Made by a program: the position numbers and the translations under genes. Positions 17,621 to 25,855 of a stretch of 28,364 bases of DNA are shown in pieces; within the stretch, counting starts at the first letter, position 1; each line of letters opens with the position of its first letter. Under the pieces are notes generated by a model that had not been told where the DNA came from, did not search any database, and saw nothing but the letters and a program-made list of their open reading frames with translations. The stretch lies in NCBI GenBank assembly GCA_009746045.1, contig RPFO01001656.1, positions 1-28,364 on the forward strand. The letters are read 5' to 3'. The stretch comes from Mesostigma viride. Taxonomy: Eukaryota; Streptophyta; Mesostigmatophyceae; Mesostigmatales; Mesostigmataceae.

Positions 17621-18016
17621 ATGAACGACGTTCCGAACACGACGGGGGCTCCCATATCGGTCCAGGCGGCGCCGGCGCAAGCATTAGACATCCAGCCTAC
17701 GAAATTCGAGACGCCGGTGTCCCTTATCCCCGCCGGTGGGTGGGGTGCGGACTTCGGCGTCCCTCTCGCCGTGGCCGCGCAGGCATTGAAGATGGCGGAG
17801 GCCCGCAATCCGTTGATTTTGAGAGAGCAGCCGATCGAAATCGATCCGCGCGTCTCGAACATGTTTCGCCAGCGGTTCATAGGCATCGACGCGAGCAGAA
17901 AGCCGGGAGATCCTGTCCCGAGGCCCGCCGGACGGGGCGAGGGCGCGGCCGCGATCGGGAAGCGCATCGAAGAAGCGATCATCGCGATCGAGAAAAAAAG
18001 CGTGCGAAAAATCTAG
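17621..18016 (+). CDS. Unknown small protein, 131 residues
   Basis: The start is taken at ATG 17621; the frame is open from 17591, but that part would begin with GTG and runs through the AT-rich promoter (AAATATTTGTGTGCGTTATT). The protein begins with a flexible Thr/Pro/Ala-rich stretch, then Gly/Ala-rich helices, and ends in a Lys-rich helix (EEAIIAIEKKSVRKI). No membrane segment. It lies 41 bases after the basic-peptide gene and 23 bases before the next, in a same-strand cluster of small genes. No family recognised. Confidence 0.65.
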   Translation: MNDVPNTTGAPISVQAAPAQALDIQPTKFETPVSLIPAGGWGADFGVPLAVAAQALKMAEARNPLILREQPIEIDPRVSNMFRQRFIGIDASRKPGDPVPRPAGRGEGAAAIGKRIEEAIIAIEKKSVRKI

Positions 18017-18039
18017 TCTTGTGATAGGTATATTGAGAA

Positions 18040-18249
18040 ATGAACGTCGACGACGGCAAACGGGTCGTAGACAAGTCGATCGTCCGAGGATTGGTGTTCG
18101 CGCCGGGCGCGGGCAACCGCCGGGCCGCCAACAACCCAATCGACGCGCCGTATGAACGCGCGTTCATCGAAGTCGACCGGGAGGCGACGCCGTTCGTGTT
18201 GCCCGAGCGGGCCGCGGAAGCGCACAGGCGGATCCAGGGGGGGAGCTGA
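18040..18249 (+). CDS. Unknown small protein, 69 residues
   Basis: It opens at ATG 18040 right after an AT-rich lead (GTGATAGGTATATTGAGAA), which supports the start. It is charged and soluble with no Cys or membrane segment. It ends five bases before the next ATG, so the two are probably on one transcript. No family recognised. Confidence 0.6.
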   Translation: MNVDDGKRVVDKSIVRGLVFAPGAGNRRAANNPIDAPYERAFIEVDREATPFVLPERAAEAHRRIQGGS

Positions 18250-18254
18250 AGACC

Positions 18255-18431
18255 ATGATGGACAGGTCGGAAGAGCGCCTCGCGCTGGCCGAGTTGCTCG
18301 TGGAGGAGTCTGCCGCCCGCCGCGCGGCTCGGTTGGACAGAGAGAGGGGAAACGAGAAGGCGAGAGTCGGGAAGAAGAAGACGATCTTGTTCGGCGGCCA
18401 ATACGAGGACTTGTACAACTTGTCGTGGTGA
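18255..18431 (+). CDS. Unknown small helical protein, 58 residues
   Basis: A short frame from ATG 18255 (ATGATG) to TGA 18429-18431, five bases after the previous stop. Residues 1-45 form a long charged helix rich in Glu, Arg, Ala and Leu, then KKK, and the tail ends GGQYEDLYNLSW. The close spacing, coding-like composition and convergence on the next gene without overlap support it. Function unknown; a small structural or adaptor protein is possible. Confidence 0.5.
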   Translation: MMDRSEERLALAELLVEESAARRAARLDRERGNEKARVGKKKTILFGGQYEDLYNLSW

Positions 18432-18448
18432 AGATCCTCGCCGTCTTT

Positions 18449-18940
18449 CTATCGGTGGGCCGCGACGATCTCGAACATCATGGCGAACAGCTCCCCGTTC
18501 AGGTCGAGCAGTTCCCTCGTGGGGGACGGGAGAGCGTAGAGTTCCACGTCGATGTCTGACGCGCTCGCGAGGTCGGGCGAGAACAGGACCGTGTCGTCCC
18601 TCTCGTTCATCGGGACGTACGTCTCGGTTCCGTTCGGCACAATGAAGAAGTGACCTCTGCCAGCGTACACCTGGGCCGGTTCCAGCGAGGACGCGGCTTG
18701 CGGGATGGCGGCGTGCACTTTGTTGATCTCGACGCCCCCGAGCTTGACGTACACGGCCGTGGAGAAAGGCGACGTCGCGGGCGTGGAGGCCCACATCAGC
18801 CGGCACGACTTCACGCCGCGGATCGGGTGGGGGAGCCGGAAGTTCGTCTCTCCTTTCAAGTTGGTCCCCGTGACGAGCAGCTGGATCCTTTTGTCCCTGC
18901 TAGCGTGCGGGCGGGCTACCCCGTCGATGACGCAGTCCAT
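18449..18940 (-). CDS. Beta-rich protein, possible single jelly-roll capsid protein
   Basis: It has 163 residues, starting at ATG 18940 after an AT-rich lead (minus strand ATTATGTTTTTGTTATGGTAA). It has almost no helix and alternates strand-like segments: NFRLPHPIRGVKSCRLMW, AVYVKLGGVEI, GHFFIVPN, VLFSPDLASASDIDVELYAL, then LLDLNGELFAMMFEI. This order, with lPxPIxGVxxxxL early and FxPxLxxxxxIxVxL...LLDLxG late, is what I associate with small single jelly-roll (penton-type or minor capsid) proteins of large and polinton-like DNA viruses. This is pattern recognition without an alignment; another beta-sandwich virion protein is possible. Confidence 0.5.
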   Translation of the reverse strand: MDCVIDGVARPHASRDKRIQLLVTGTNLKGETNFRLPHPIRGVKSCRLMWASTPATSPFSTAVYVKLGGVEINKVHAAIPQAASSLEPAQVYAGRGHFFIVPNGTETYVPMNERDDTVLFSPDLASASDIDVELYALPSPTRELLDLNGELFAMMFEIVAAHR

Positions 18941-18974
18941 TTACCATAACAAAAACATAATTATATCGGCACCG

Positions 18975-19403
18975 TCACCAGCTGGTCGTCGGGCGGTTGC
19001 GAGAAGAAATGACGAACCCGGCGCGTTCTTCCGCCGACGGAGTCGAGAGCGGCTCGTCGGACATCCGGTCGCACATGAGCAGGTTCTTGAGCTTGAGTAC
19101 CTTGAGCGTGTCTTGCTGGATCCGGATGAGTTTCAGGAGAGTCGCCGAAAGCATGAGGAGGTTCGGCACCTCGGTGTGCCGGAGGTCCTCGGCGACGCGC
19201 TTGATGTAGTCGTTCTCGATGACCTTGTTTCTTTTCTGCTGACTCGTGGCGGAAGAATCCGAGTCGGAGTCTTCCTCGCCCATCCTCAGGATCGTTCCGG
19301 CGAGCTGCGACTCCGTGTCGAGCTTCTTCCTCCGGATCGTGTGAGACCGGTTCGTAAACCACCACGTCACGCACGCGGTGCAGGCTATCTTGAGAAGATC
19401 CAT
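18975..19403 (-). CDS. Unknown protein with short hydrophobic N-terminus, 142 residues
   Basis: It starts at ATG 19403. The first 17 residues (MDLLKIACTACVTWWFT) could be a short membrane anchor, followed by basic RRKK. An acidic Ser/Asp tract (EEDSDSDSS, about residues 43-51), a likely casein-kinase-type target, precedes a helical Leu-rich region (about 75-115). It lies 34 bases after (in transcription, downstream of which comes) the jelly-roll-like gene on the same strand. No family recognised. Confidence 0.6.
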   Translation of the reverse strand: MDLLKIACTACVTWWFTNRSHTIRRKKLDTESQLAGTILRMGEEDSDSDSSATSQQKRNKVIENDYIKRVAEDLRHTEVPNLLMLSATLLKLIRIQQDTLKVLKLKNLLMCDRMSDEPLSTPSAEERAGFVISSRNRPTTSW

Positions 19404-19448
19404 ACCCTTGTCGCGAGAGAGTTTGTCACTTTCATATCAGAAGATAAA

Positions 19449-19829
19449 TCACGCGTCGACCTCCGTGGACGAGCGTCCAAAATTCCACCAACGGCGAGTC
19501 TGTTTGGGCCGCGTGGAGTGGATGCTTTCGTGGAGACGGAGGTCTACTCGGACCCTGTCGCACGCGCGCTTGATGACTTTGAGAGTGTCCGAGTGGACGG
19601 GGTCGGACCACACGGATTTGTATAGGAACAGCTCTCTTCGATAGCCCGGGAAGTCGGCCCCTGCGCAAATGAGCTGGCCGAGATCGGCGAGCCAAGCGGA
19701 TACTTCGCAGACTTGGACGAGTACTTTCGCCTCCGTGTTCACGATGTCGATGGTACCGTTCCTGCACCGGACGTTCCGCTTGCCTCCGTACTCGTTATGC
19801 ATAGCGGCGATGATGTCCTCTTCTTTCAT
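19449..19829 (-). CDS. PD-(D/E)XK nuclease-fold protein, active site apparently altered
   Basis: The start chosen is ATG 19829 (126 residues), because the fold begins there; the frame is also open to an ATG at 19874. The sequence follows the GQ-type PD-(D/E)XK layout: a helix, then YGGKRNVRCRNGTIDIV with D28, then a strand VLVQVCEV where ExK is expected, then WLADLGQLICAG with G51-Q52, then a strand RRELFLY. In active members the second strand reads like ExK; here the matching positions appear to be Q39 and C41, so catalysis is doubtful. Such proteins act in DNA repair, resolution or restriction in viruses and bacteria. A divergent active site or a structural role is possible. Confidence 0.5.
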   Translation of the reverse strand: MKEEDIIAAMHNEYGGKRNVRCRNGTIDIVNTEAKVLVQVCEVSAWLADLGQLICAGADFPGYRRELFLYKSVWSDPVHSDTLKVIKRACDRVRVDLRLHESIHSTRPKQTRRWWNFGRSSTEVDA

Positions 19830-19922
19830 TTGTAACGCCCCGCCGCGAATTTTTTCGGCGGCGAAACGCGACACGAGGATCGTTCAAAAAGGTGCATTTA
19901 AAGTCTGCGCAGGTAGGAAGCC

Positions 19923-20960
19923 ATGGCGTCCGCCGTGTTTTCTCGCGCCCTTGCGCACCCGCGAGGGCGGTGCGAGGCGAGCAGCGAGCATCCGGACAAG
20001 TGGGTGTGCGTGGGACGCAGGCCGACGGGGCCCAAGGTCACGAAGATCTACAACGAGGAGATCCTCCTATACAACCACCGGGAGAGGGACGAGACGCTGG
20101 CCGTCCGAAACGCGTGCCCCCACCGCGGCGCGCGTTTGTCCCACAACTGCCACGTGGAAGACGGATGCGTTCGTTGCGCGTATCATGGGAAGTATTGGGG
20201 CAAGCAGAACAACGGCGACAACTATCTCGAGGCCAAGGACGACAGCGAGCTCGTATGGGTGAACGCCGGGTTCGGGGACGGGGCGTCGCCTCCCCCGACG
20301 ATGCCGGAGTTTTCCGAGCCGGGGTACCGAACGTTCTCGTACTCGACGTTCGTGCACGGCCACCCCATGATCGTCATGGAGAATCTGTTGGACCACGCTC
20401 ACCTCCAGTACGTTCACAAGGTGAAGATCGTGGACGTGAAGAGCACCGACGTTACCGCCGATAAGGAGGGTGACAAGGCGGAGAACCAGCGCACGGGGAA
20501 GAGCGTGTACAGCTACCCGGTGAAAAACGAACTCGTCGGACGCCTGATCCTCGGACTCATGCCCGAGCAGGGCAGGGTCGCGAAACCTCCTCCGCGCGGT
20601 TCGCTCATGATCTCGGTGGATAACGAGTTCTACTTGCCGTACACGGCCAGCCTCCGATTCCGGATAACCGGACACGAGAACCCCGTGTTCGTGTTGTGGT
20701 TCAGCGTGCAGCCGTACGAGGCGGACAAGTCTCGCGTCACGTGCCGGGTTTCTCGCAACATCCTGACGGACCCCGCGTGGGACTTTTTGTTCTGGCTCGT
20801 GAACGCCCTTCCGCTCAAAGAAGACGACGATATCGTCGCGAACGTCGTCACCGAGGAGTGGTGGAGGAACCGCCTCACTCCCGATGACGCGTTCGTGAGG
20901 TTGTACAGGAAACGAATGAAGAACGTGTACGGGATTTCTTGTCCCGAGCCTTTTGCGTGA
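19923..20960 (+). CDS. Rieske non-heme iron oxygenase (pheophorbide a oxygenase-like)
   Basis: It has 345 residues from ATG 19923 (GCCATGG), with an AT-rich lead (TTCAAAAAGGTGCATTTAAAG). The Rieske [2Fe-2S] ligands are C65, H67, C85 and H88 in CPHRGARLS and CAYHGKYW. The mononuclear iron site has NLLDHAHLQYVH with D157, H160 and H165, plus an acidic group at 300-303 (EDDD) that could supply the carboxylate. The two domains and their order match the Rieske oxygenase alpha-subunit family that includes pheophorbide a and chlorophyllide a oxygenases; the substrate cannot be read from sequence. No transit peptide or membrane anchor is obvious. It would need a reductase from the host. The gene is intact, unlike several neighbours. 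Confidence 0.9.
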   Translation: MASAVFSRALAHPRGRCEASSEHPDKWVCVGRRPTGPKVTKIYNEEILLYNHRERDETLAVRNACPHRGARLSHNCHVEDGCVRCAYHGKYWGKQNNGDNYLEAKDDSELVWVNAGFGDGASPPPTMPEFSEPGYRTFSYSTFVHGHPMIVMENLLDHAHLQYVHKVKIVDVKSTDVTADKEGDKAENQRTGKSVYSYPVKNELVGRLILGLMPEQGRVAKPPPRGSLMISVDNEFYLPYTASLRFRITGHENPVFVLWFSVQPYEADKSRVTCRVSRNILTDPAWDFLFWLVNALPLKEDDDIVANVVTEEWWRNRLTPDDAFVRLYRKRMKNVYGISCPEPFA

Positions 20961-21018
20961 CTCACTGGACTCGTTTACGCGTGTATATGAAAGACATTTA
21001 TTGATGAATAAATGAACG

Positions 21019-21213
21019 ATGTTCTCGAAAATAAAAAGCTGTTGGTCCAAAGTCCGAGGGTACATCGACGAGAATCGGGCGATGTACCTGGTCGTTCACG
21101 ATACCAACAACGACGCCATTTACAAACCAATTACACGTCGCGCACTTGGACCCCTCGGCACCGAGCCTCGGCGCGTGTCAGGGGAGGAGGGGGGACGCCT
21201 GGCGGGAGTTTAG
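21019..21213 (+). CDS. Unknown small protein, 64 residues
   Basis: It starts at ATG 21019 behind an AT-rich lead (TATATGAAAGACATTTATTG). The first 45 residues look like protein (SKIKSCWSKVRGYIDENR, then YLVVHDTNNDAIYKPI). The Arg/Gly-rich tail from about residue 45 overlaps the end of the convergent GNAT-like gene by about 80 bases, so one of the two tails may not be real. No family recognised. Confidence 0.45.
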   Translation: MFSKIKSCWSKVRGYIDENRAMYLVVHDTNNDAIYKPITRRALGPLGTEPRRVSGEEGGRLAGV

Positions 21214-22357
21214 GCCGGAGTTTGCACGAGGTTGTCTCCGCGGTAGACGACTCGGGGGTTTCGAACGAAATTTCCGGAACTTTGATCCCTTCACACGAAG
21301 CCTGGGACCTCGTCAACGGCCCGCCGGGCCGGCTTCTGCGGAGACATGTAACGCGTTGCGCAGTCGTTCGGCCGAGTCCGGATTGTTTGCGCGGACCGCG
21401 GCCACCGCGACCGGTTTCGGAGGAGCCGGCAGCGGTGGCGGGTCGGGCCTTTTCCTCTTCGCGTTTTTGACGGGTGCGGAGAGTTTCGCGAAAGTCGGCC
21501 TTGCTCTGGTTCGGCCTAATCGTATATCTTCTAGATGGTTCGGAAACCCTGCGGCCGATCTACACGAGTTCAAGACGACCGGCAAGGGAGCCTCCATGAG
21601 GAACCCGAGACCGTTCCTGGGATCGAACACTCGAAATCCGTAATGTTCGTAATATTTGACTAATTTGATATTATCCTCGATCTCGCACTTGGTTTTTCTC
21701 TTGAATTCTTCCGGGTTCACGTCCTTCATGTTTCGGATCACCGAAAGAACAAACTCGTACGTGAACGGGTATTGCGAAAGAAACTTGTCGACGCGGAGAT
21801 ATCGTCTTTCAGCGGCTCCTCCGTCTTTTGTTTTTCTTCCGGTTTCGGAGCGGCACAATGGCCTCCGCCGGCCTCGAGACCCACGTATGCGTTTTCCGGG
21901 TCGGTGATGTGACCGTTCTGGATCAGCACGTTCAAACTCCAACACAGCATGCGTTTCCGAAGCGAGCGAAAGCGGTCTGTTCTTCCTCGCCTCCGTCGTC
22001 TTTGTGCTGTTGTGCTCGCACGTAGAACCATTCGAGGTACGCGTACTTGTGGTTCAGATTTCCGAGGTGCTCCGTCGACTTGGGAGTGTGTTCCGAGTCC
22101 CTTTTCCTGCACTCGATCTGGCAATAGGCGAGATCGTTGATTCCTCGTGCTCGGAGTTTTTCGATGAATTTGCTCTCGTACCCTTCCGGTATGGGCACCC
22201 ACACGTAAAGCACTCTCTTCACGAGCTTGTAGTGAATCTCGAGCGGGAACGTCCGACCGTTTTTTTGCAGGGAAATGCCGGCAGAAACGCGTTTTGTAGG
22301 GTACGGCTCAAGCTCGTTCTTGACGCTCATGAAGTACATGTCCGGTCTGGGACTCAT
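21131..22357 (-). CDS. GNAT-like acetyltransferase, broken by frameshifts
   Basis: The coding sense starts at ATG 22357 and passes through three frames: one to about 21935, a second to about 21800-21830, a third to about 21315, and perhaps a fourth to 21131. The first change lies at three A (21934-21936). Domain hints: FARFGNACCVGV, then NVLIQNGHIT and YVGLEA, then LVKYYEHYGFRVFDP at about 21625-21663, followed by MEAPLPVVL. This order, with the YYxxxGF motif, is that of GNAT N-acetyltransferases. An acidic/Lys-rich linker interrupts it and a Pro-rich tail follows. Three or more breaks in 1.2 kb suggest a decaying gene, unless the sequence has indel errors. Substrate unknown. Confidence 0.5.
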
Positions 22358-22409
22358 CGAGGGTCAATTGTATATAAATCGATGGAGATATTATGAATGA
22401 AGTCTTTCG
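22358..22409. promoter_or_regulatory. Divergent promoter with TATATAAAT
   Basis: The 52 bases between the starts at 22357 (minus) and 22410 (plus) contain TGTATATAAATCGATGG and ATATTATGAATG. TATATAAAT is the best TATA-box match in the virus-like part and lies about 35 bases before the plus-strand ATG. Confidence 0.45.
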
Positions 22410-22622
22410 ATGGGCGCCTGCTGGTCCGTGCCGATAGACGAAAAAATGCACATGAAAATCCGCAAGATCCGCAGGTCGTTCCGGGAGTCCGTGATACCGA
22501 ACATCCGAGGGCGCAGGGCATCGACTAACTCGGAGGATAACTACCGAGTCCAGGCCAGGAGTCTCACGAGAGTCGATCGTGCGCTGATTTCTTCTCGTGA
22601 AGAGGAGATCCGCGGCGCGTAA
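22410..22622 (+). CDS. Small basic protein with N-myristoylation signal
   Basis: It has 70 residues from ATG 22410. The N-terminus MGACWSVP fits the eukaryotic N-myristoylation consensus (Gly at 2, small residue at 6), with a Cys at 4 that could be palmitoylated. A Lys/Arg-rich region (KIRKIRRSFR) follows, which would help membrane binding. The remainder is charged and Ser/Arg-rich. Small myristoylated proteins in viruses usually sit at membranes during assembly or entry. Next to two membrane-protein genes, a membrane role is plausible. Family unknown. Confidence 0.6.
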   Translation: MGACWSVPIDEKMHMKIRKIRRSFRESVIPNIRGRRASTNSEDNYRVQARSLTRVDRALISSREEEIRGA

Positions 22623-22649
22623 AAAACATCGCTGGTATTTATAGAAACA

Positions 22650-22943
22650 ATGGTGCGTTTAGACTTGTCGATTCCGTCGCACGCGATCACGATGTCCTCG
22701 TTCGTGATGGGCGTCGAGTTGTTGCTTTTGATCGGCTACGTCCGCGTAGAGATCGCGACCGCGGCCAAGCGGACGATGGAGAAGAAGGTGAAGAGTAAGC
22801 TCGGGTCGACGACGGAGCCCGTCACGGCAGATGAGATGGGGCTGGACGCGGTAGCGGACGTCCTCCTCGAAGAGGTGAAGGATCCGAGCGTCAGCGCCGA
22901 GGACGTGTACATGGAAACGGGGGGGAGGGAAACAAGTGGATGA
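22650..22943 (+). CDS. Single-pass membrane protein, 97 residues
   Basis: It starts at ATG 22650 after ATTTATAGAAACA. One hydrophobic segment (about residues 15-32, MSSFVMGVELLLLIGYV) is followed by a Lys/Arg-rich stretch and an acidic Glu/Asp-rich tail. Its TGA overlaps the next start as ATGA (22940-22943), so the two are translated from one message. No family recognised. Confidence 0.65.
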   Translation: MVRLDLSIPSHAITMSSFVMGVELLLLIGYVRVEIATAAKRTMEKKVKSKLGSTTEPVTADEMGLDAVADVLLEEVKDPSVSAEDVYMETGGRETSG

Positions 22944-23797
22944 GCACGCTCATTTTCGTACTTTTGGCGATCGCAGGGCCGTCCCTTACCCTCCTCGCGT
23001 TATCCAGGAGGGGGAAGGGTGATACGGGCTTCATGACGGTCCTCGTGTCCGGCCTCGCCAGTATGACGGTCATCTTGGCGACCCAGTACGGGTTCGTAAA
23101 GTTGTTCGTCCTCCCGTTTTACGCGGACACGTTCAACAAGGTGATGGGAGAGGAGAAGGCCATTCCGCGTCTCGAAATCGACGACGCCAAGACCACGGGA
23201 CTCCTATTGACCCCCACCTTGATATCGTTTGCCGTGACGATCTTTCTGTGGCTCGTGGGATGGAAACACGTCGCGTCTGGCACCGTGATGCTGTCGGCCC
23301 TCGCGGCGACTCTGAGCATCGCCACGGAGGCGGTGGCCTGGACCCTCATGAAAGGCATGGCCGTACCGATGGAATACATCGCGGGCATTTCCAACGACGC
23401 CTCGATCGCCATATCCGCGAAGGGAGAAAAGGAAGCCAAGATCAAGAAGCTCCATGAAGCGTTCTTTCACGACTTCGAGTCGCGGTTGACGCCGTCGTCG
23501 TACCCGGGCCACCTGAAATCCCTGTACTGGGACAGGAAGCAACTCAAGCTGGACGAAAAAGGTGAGGTCGAGGTCGCCCCGGCCAACTACCAAAACAAGG
23601 CCTCTACGATAGTTATGCTCGCGTCCGCAGCCACGCTCATTTCGGTGCCCCTCTGGACGGCCGCCTTCAAGGCCCCTGGGAAGGACGCGGTCTCTCTCCT
23701 GGTGCAGTGCGCGGTGATCGCGGCGTCGTACTCCGTGTTCGTGATGTTCACGGGGAGGACCACGACCATGCGCAAGATCTCCACCGGGCTGCACTAG
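22940..23797 (+). CDS. Multi-pass membrane protein, about six segments
   Basis: It has 285 residues, its ATG overlapping the stop of the previous gene (ATGA). Hydrophobic segments lie at about 3-21, 32-50, 87-107, 112-134, 222-243 and 250-270. The 80-residue loop between the fourth and fifth is charged (KGEKEAKIKKLHEAFFHDFE) and probably faces the cytosol or virion interior. No transporter or channel motif is seen. Its end overlaps the convergent gene by four bases. It may act with the two small membrane-linked genes just upstream in virion membrane biogenesis, which is inference from position. Confidence 0.7.
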   Translation: MSTLIFVLLAIAGPSLTLLALSRRGKGDTGFMTVLVSGLASMTVILATQYGFVKLFVLPFYADTFNKVMGEEKAIPRLEIDDAKTTGLLLTPTLISFAVTIFLWLVGWKHVASGTVMLSALAATLSIATEAVAWTLMKGMAVPMEYIAGISNDASIAISAKGEKEAKIKKLHEAFFHDFESRLTPSSYPGHLKSLYWDRKQLKLDEKGEVEVAPANYQNKASTIVMLASAATLISVPLWTAAFKAPGKDAVSLLVQCAVIAASYSVFVMFTGRTTTMRKISTGLH

Positions 23798-24198
23798 GCC
23801 AGCCAGTAGCCTTCCAAAACGAGCTGCCGTATCGGCTTCTTGCCGTACCCGGTGATGATCTCCACGCCCTTGATGGCGTCTTGGACCTCTTCGGTCACGC
23901 TTGCGTCCGACACGGCCTTGGAAGTGTCCTTCAGCATCCCATAGGCGCTTTCGCGGTCGACCATCAGGACTTTCGCGATCGCCTTGATCGACTCGAGGTC
24001 CGCCTTGAAGCTCTCTTTGAGGTTGTGTCCCGCCGCGAGGACGACGCGTTTTGCGAACTTGAGAGTCTTTTGGATGAGCGACAAACCGCGTTCCTTGAGG
24101 TACTTCCGCATTTCTTCCCCTCTGGTCATGGGGCACACGATCGGACCCTCTCGCAGCCCCGCCTTCATCCAATCCTCCTGGTTGTGGACCCGGTTCAT
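23794..24198 (-). CDS. Unknown helical protein, 134 residues
   Basis: It starts at ATG 24198, overlapping the end of the helicase gene by four bases (24195-24198), so both are probably on one message. It is almost all helix and rich in Lys, Glu, Ala and Leu (for example EEMRKYLKERGLSLIQKTLK), with no membrane segment or Cys motif. The position directly behind a transcription-type helicase hints at a nucleic-acid role but nothing in the sequence proves it. Confidence 0.6.
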   Translation of the reverse strand: MNRVHNQEDWMKAGLREGPIVCPMTRGEEMRKYLKERGLSLIQKTLKFAKRVVLAAGHNLKESFKADLESIKAIAKVLMVDRESAYGMLKDTSKAVSDASVTEEVQDAIKGVEIITGYGKKPIRQLVLEGYWLA

Positions 24199-25803
24199 GA
24201 GACGGCAGTCGATGGACGCCTCCTCAGTTTCTCCATGTAGATGCTGACGCCCTCGCTTTCGTTCTCTTTATGAGCGCGTTCTGTGACCCGGTCGTCCACC
24301 CCGTCGATCGTGATGTACCGATGCACGGTCACGGTCCATTCCTTCTTGTCCAGCTGCAAGTGAGAGCAGTGGCGGACCGCGCGCGCGATCGCCTGTCTCT
24401 CGGCGTTGACGTCGAGCAACGGCTCCATGATGTGGATGTGTCGGACGCTTTTTAAGTCCAGGCCCTCGTTGAACTTCTTCCGCGCCAACACCACGTGTAA
24501 AAGCTGGCCTTGCGCGTTGGCGTCCGAGTTGTACACGGACATCACGTGCTTCAATGCCGAGTCGGTCGTTGGGACGGAGTCGGAGCCGAGCATCACGTAC
24601 CGCTTGCCCTCGCTGTCCGGCGCCTCTCCGTACATCCGCAGCGGCTTGTACCCCTCTGCTTCTAGTATCGTCGCCACGTACTTGATGCCGTACGCGTTGA
24701 ACGCAGAGTAGAGGTAGTGTTTTTCCTTCGGGTGGTCAAGTATCTCCTTCACGATGCACGCGATTTTCGGGGAAAGGACGTCCAAGTGGCTCTTTGCGTA
24801 CGAGGCGACAACCGGAGCATGCTGAGGGAGTTCGTGACTCGCCGCGCCTCGTACAAAAACCTGTCTCGATTCAAGGTCGGGCGCTCCTCTCGTAACTTTC
24901 GAGCCAACGAGCTGCGTTGTTCGGGGCTCATTTCGACGAAGTGCAACATGTCCGGTTTCTTCGAGGGGTACACGGACGTGTCCCCGGCGTAGTCGACGAA
25001 AGAACAAAGGCCTCGGAACTCCTCCAAAGGCGACTCGGGGTAGACCGGTTTCCCCTTGATCATTGTCAGAAGGCGGTAAATCTCTTCCTCGTTCCGCCCA
25101 GGGGTGCCGCTAAGTATGACCATGTACAAACCGCGGTTGTCCTCGGACGGCTTCTCGAGGAACTCGAGCAGCGTCCTGTACTCGTTCGCCTGACCGGACG
25201 GCGGGGAAAAGAGGTTCTGAACTTCGTCCATGATCAGAACGGCGTTCTGCAAAAGGGACCTCCTCGCTCGCGTCTTGTCACGCAGACCGCGGTACAGGTC
25301 CAGAAGATGGGCTAGCTGGGTGAAACTCAGGATTCGGTGTTCTTCCACACGCCGAGCTACGAGATTCGCGACCTCGTTCTTGGTCATGTTCTTGAAGCGC
25401 GGGAACATCGACGCGCAATTCGCGTACCCGGCGATCGAGTTGTTGGACGCGTTCTCCTTGCTCGTTGCGAGGAAGATCTTCCTTCCCGAATCCCAAAACG
25501 CCTCGATCGCGCCCAACACCGTGCATGTCTTACCCGACCCGGTCGAGTGCCACGCGAGGAAGCCGCGGTGATTGCTCCCCTTTTCCGCGATCCCGCGCAG
25601 GTACATGTTCACGACGGCCTGCTGGGGGGCCTGTTTCATGTCCGCCGGGGTCCTCGAGCACGTGTTTTTACCCACCTCCCTGTGTTCGGGGGCGGGTTCC
25701 AGCGAATGTTGCCCTCGAAGTAGTCCTTGATGAACGCCTGCGAATTCGCGAGGCGATCGTTCTCGAAATCCGGCCATCGTTGTGGAAGGGGGTGAACTAC
25801 CAT
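24195..25803 (-). CDS. Superfamily 2 helicase, NCLDV D6/D11-like, with two frame breaks
   Basis: The likely start is ATG 25803 (another ATG in a different frame lies at 25810). From there the frame reads to about 25640-25700, then the sense moves to a second frame and near 24812-24825 to a third. Motifs: Walker A HSTGSGKT (K near 25529), DEVQ at about 25228, SGTP near 25110, the motif-V-like KFNEGLDL, and the motif-VI-like RQAIARAVRHCSH near 24398-24360. The ending Q/R-rich motif plus CSH is what I associate with poxvirus D6/D11-type and related giant-virus transcription helicases. The total of about 535 codons fits a compact member. The product would act on viral transcription or DNA. The breaks make activity doubtful if they are real. 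Confidence 0.7.
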
Positions 25804-25855
25804 ACGTCATCTTACTAGTACTCTTCATTTATTTCCACTGAATACATAAGAATAC
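25804..25855. promoter_or_regulatory. Divergent AT-rich promoter region
   Basis: The 52 bases between the helicase start (minus) and the PAN-domain gene (plus) contain TTCATTTATTTCCACTGAAT and ACATAAGAATAC. This resembles the other AT-rich gaps between divergent pairs. Confidence 0.35.

Noticed and set aside
20067-21065. Minus-strand frame of 332 codons
   Set aside because: It is antisense to the Rieske oxygenase, whose cofactor ligands prove the plus-strand frame.
23204-24172. Minus-strand frame of 322 codons
   Set aside because: It is antisense to the six-pass membrane protein and overlaps the better-supported gene 23794-24198 in another frame.
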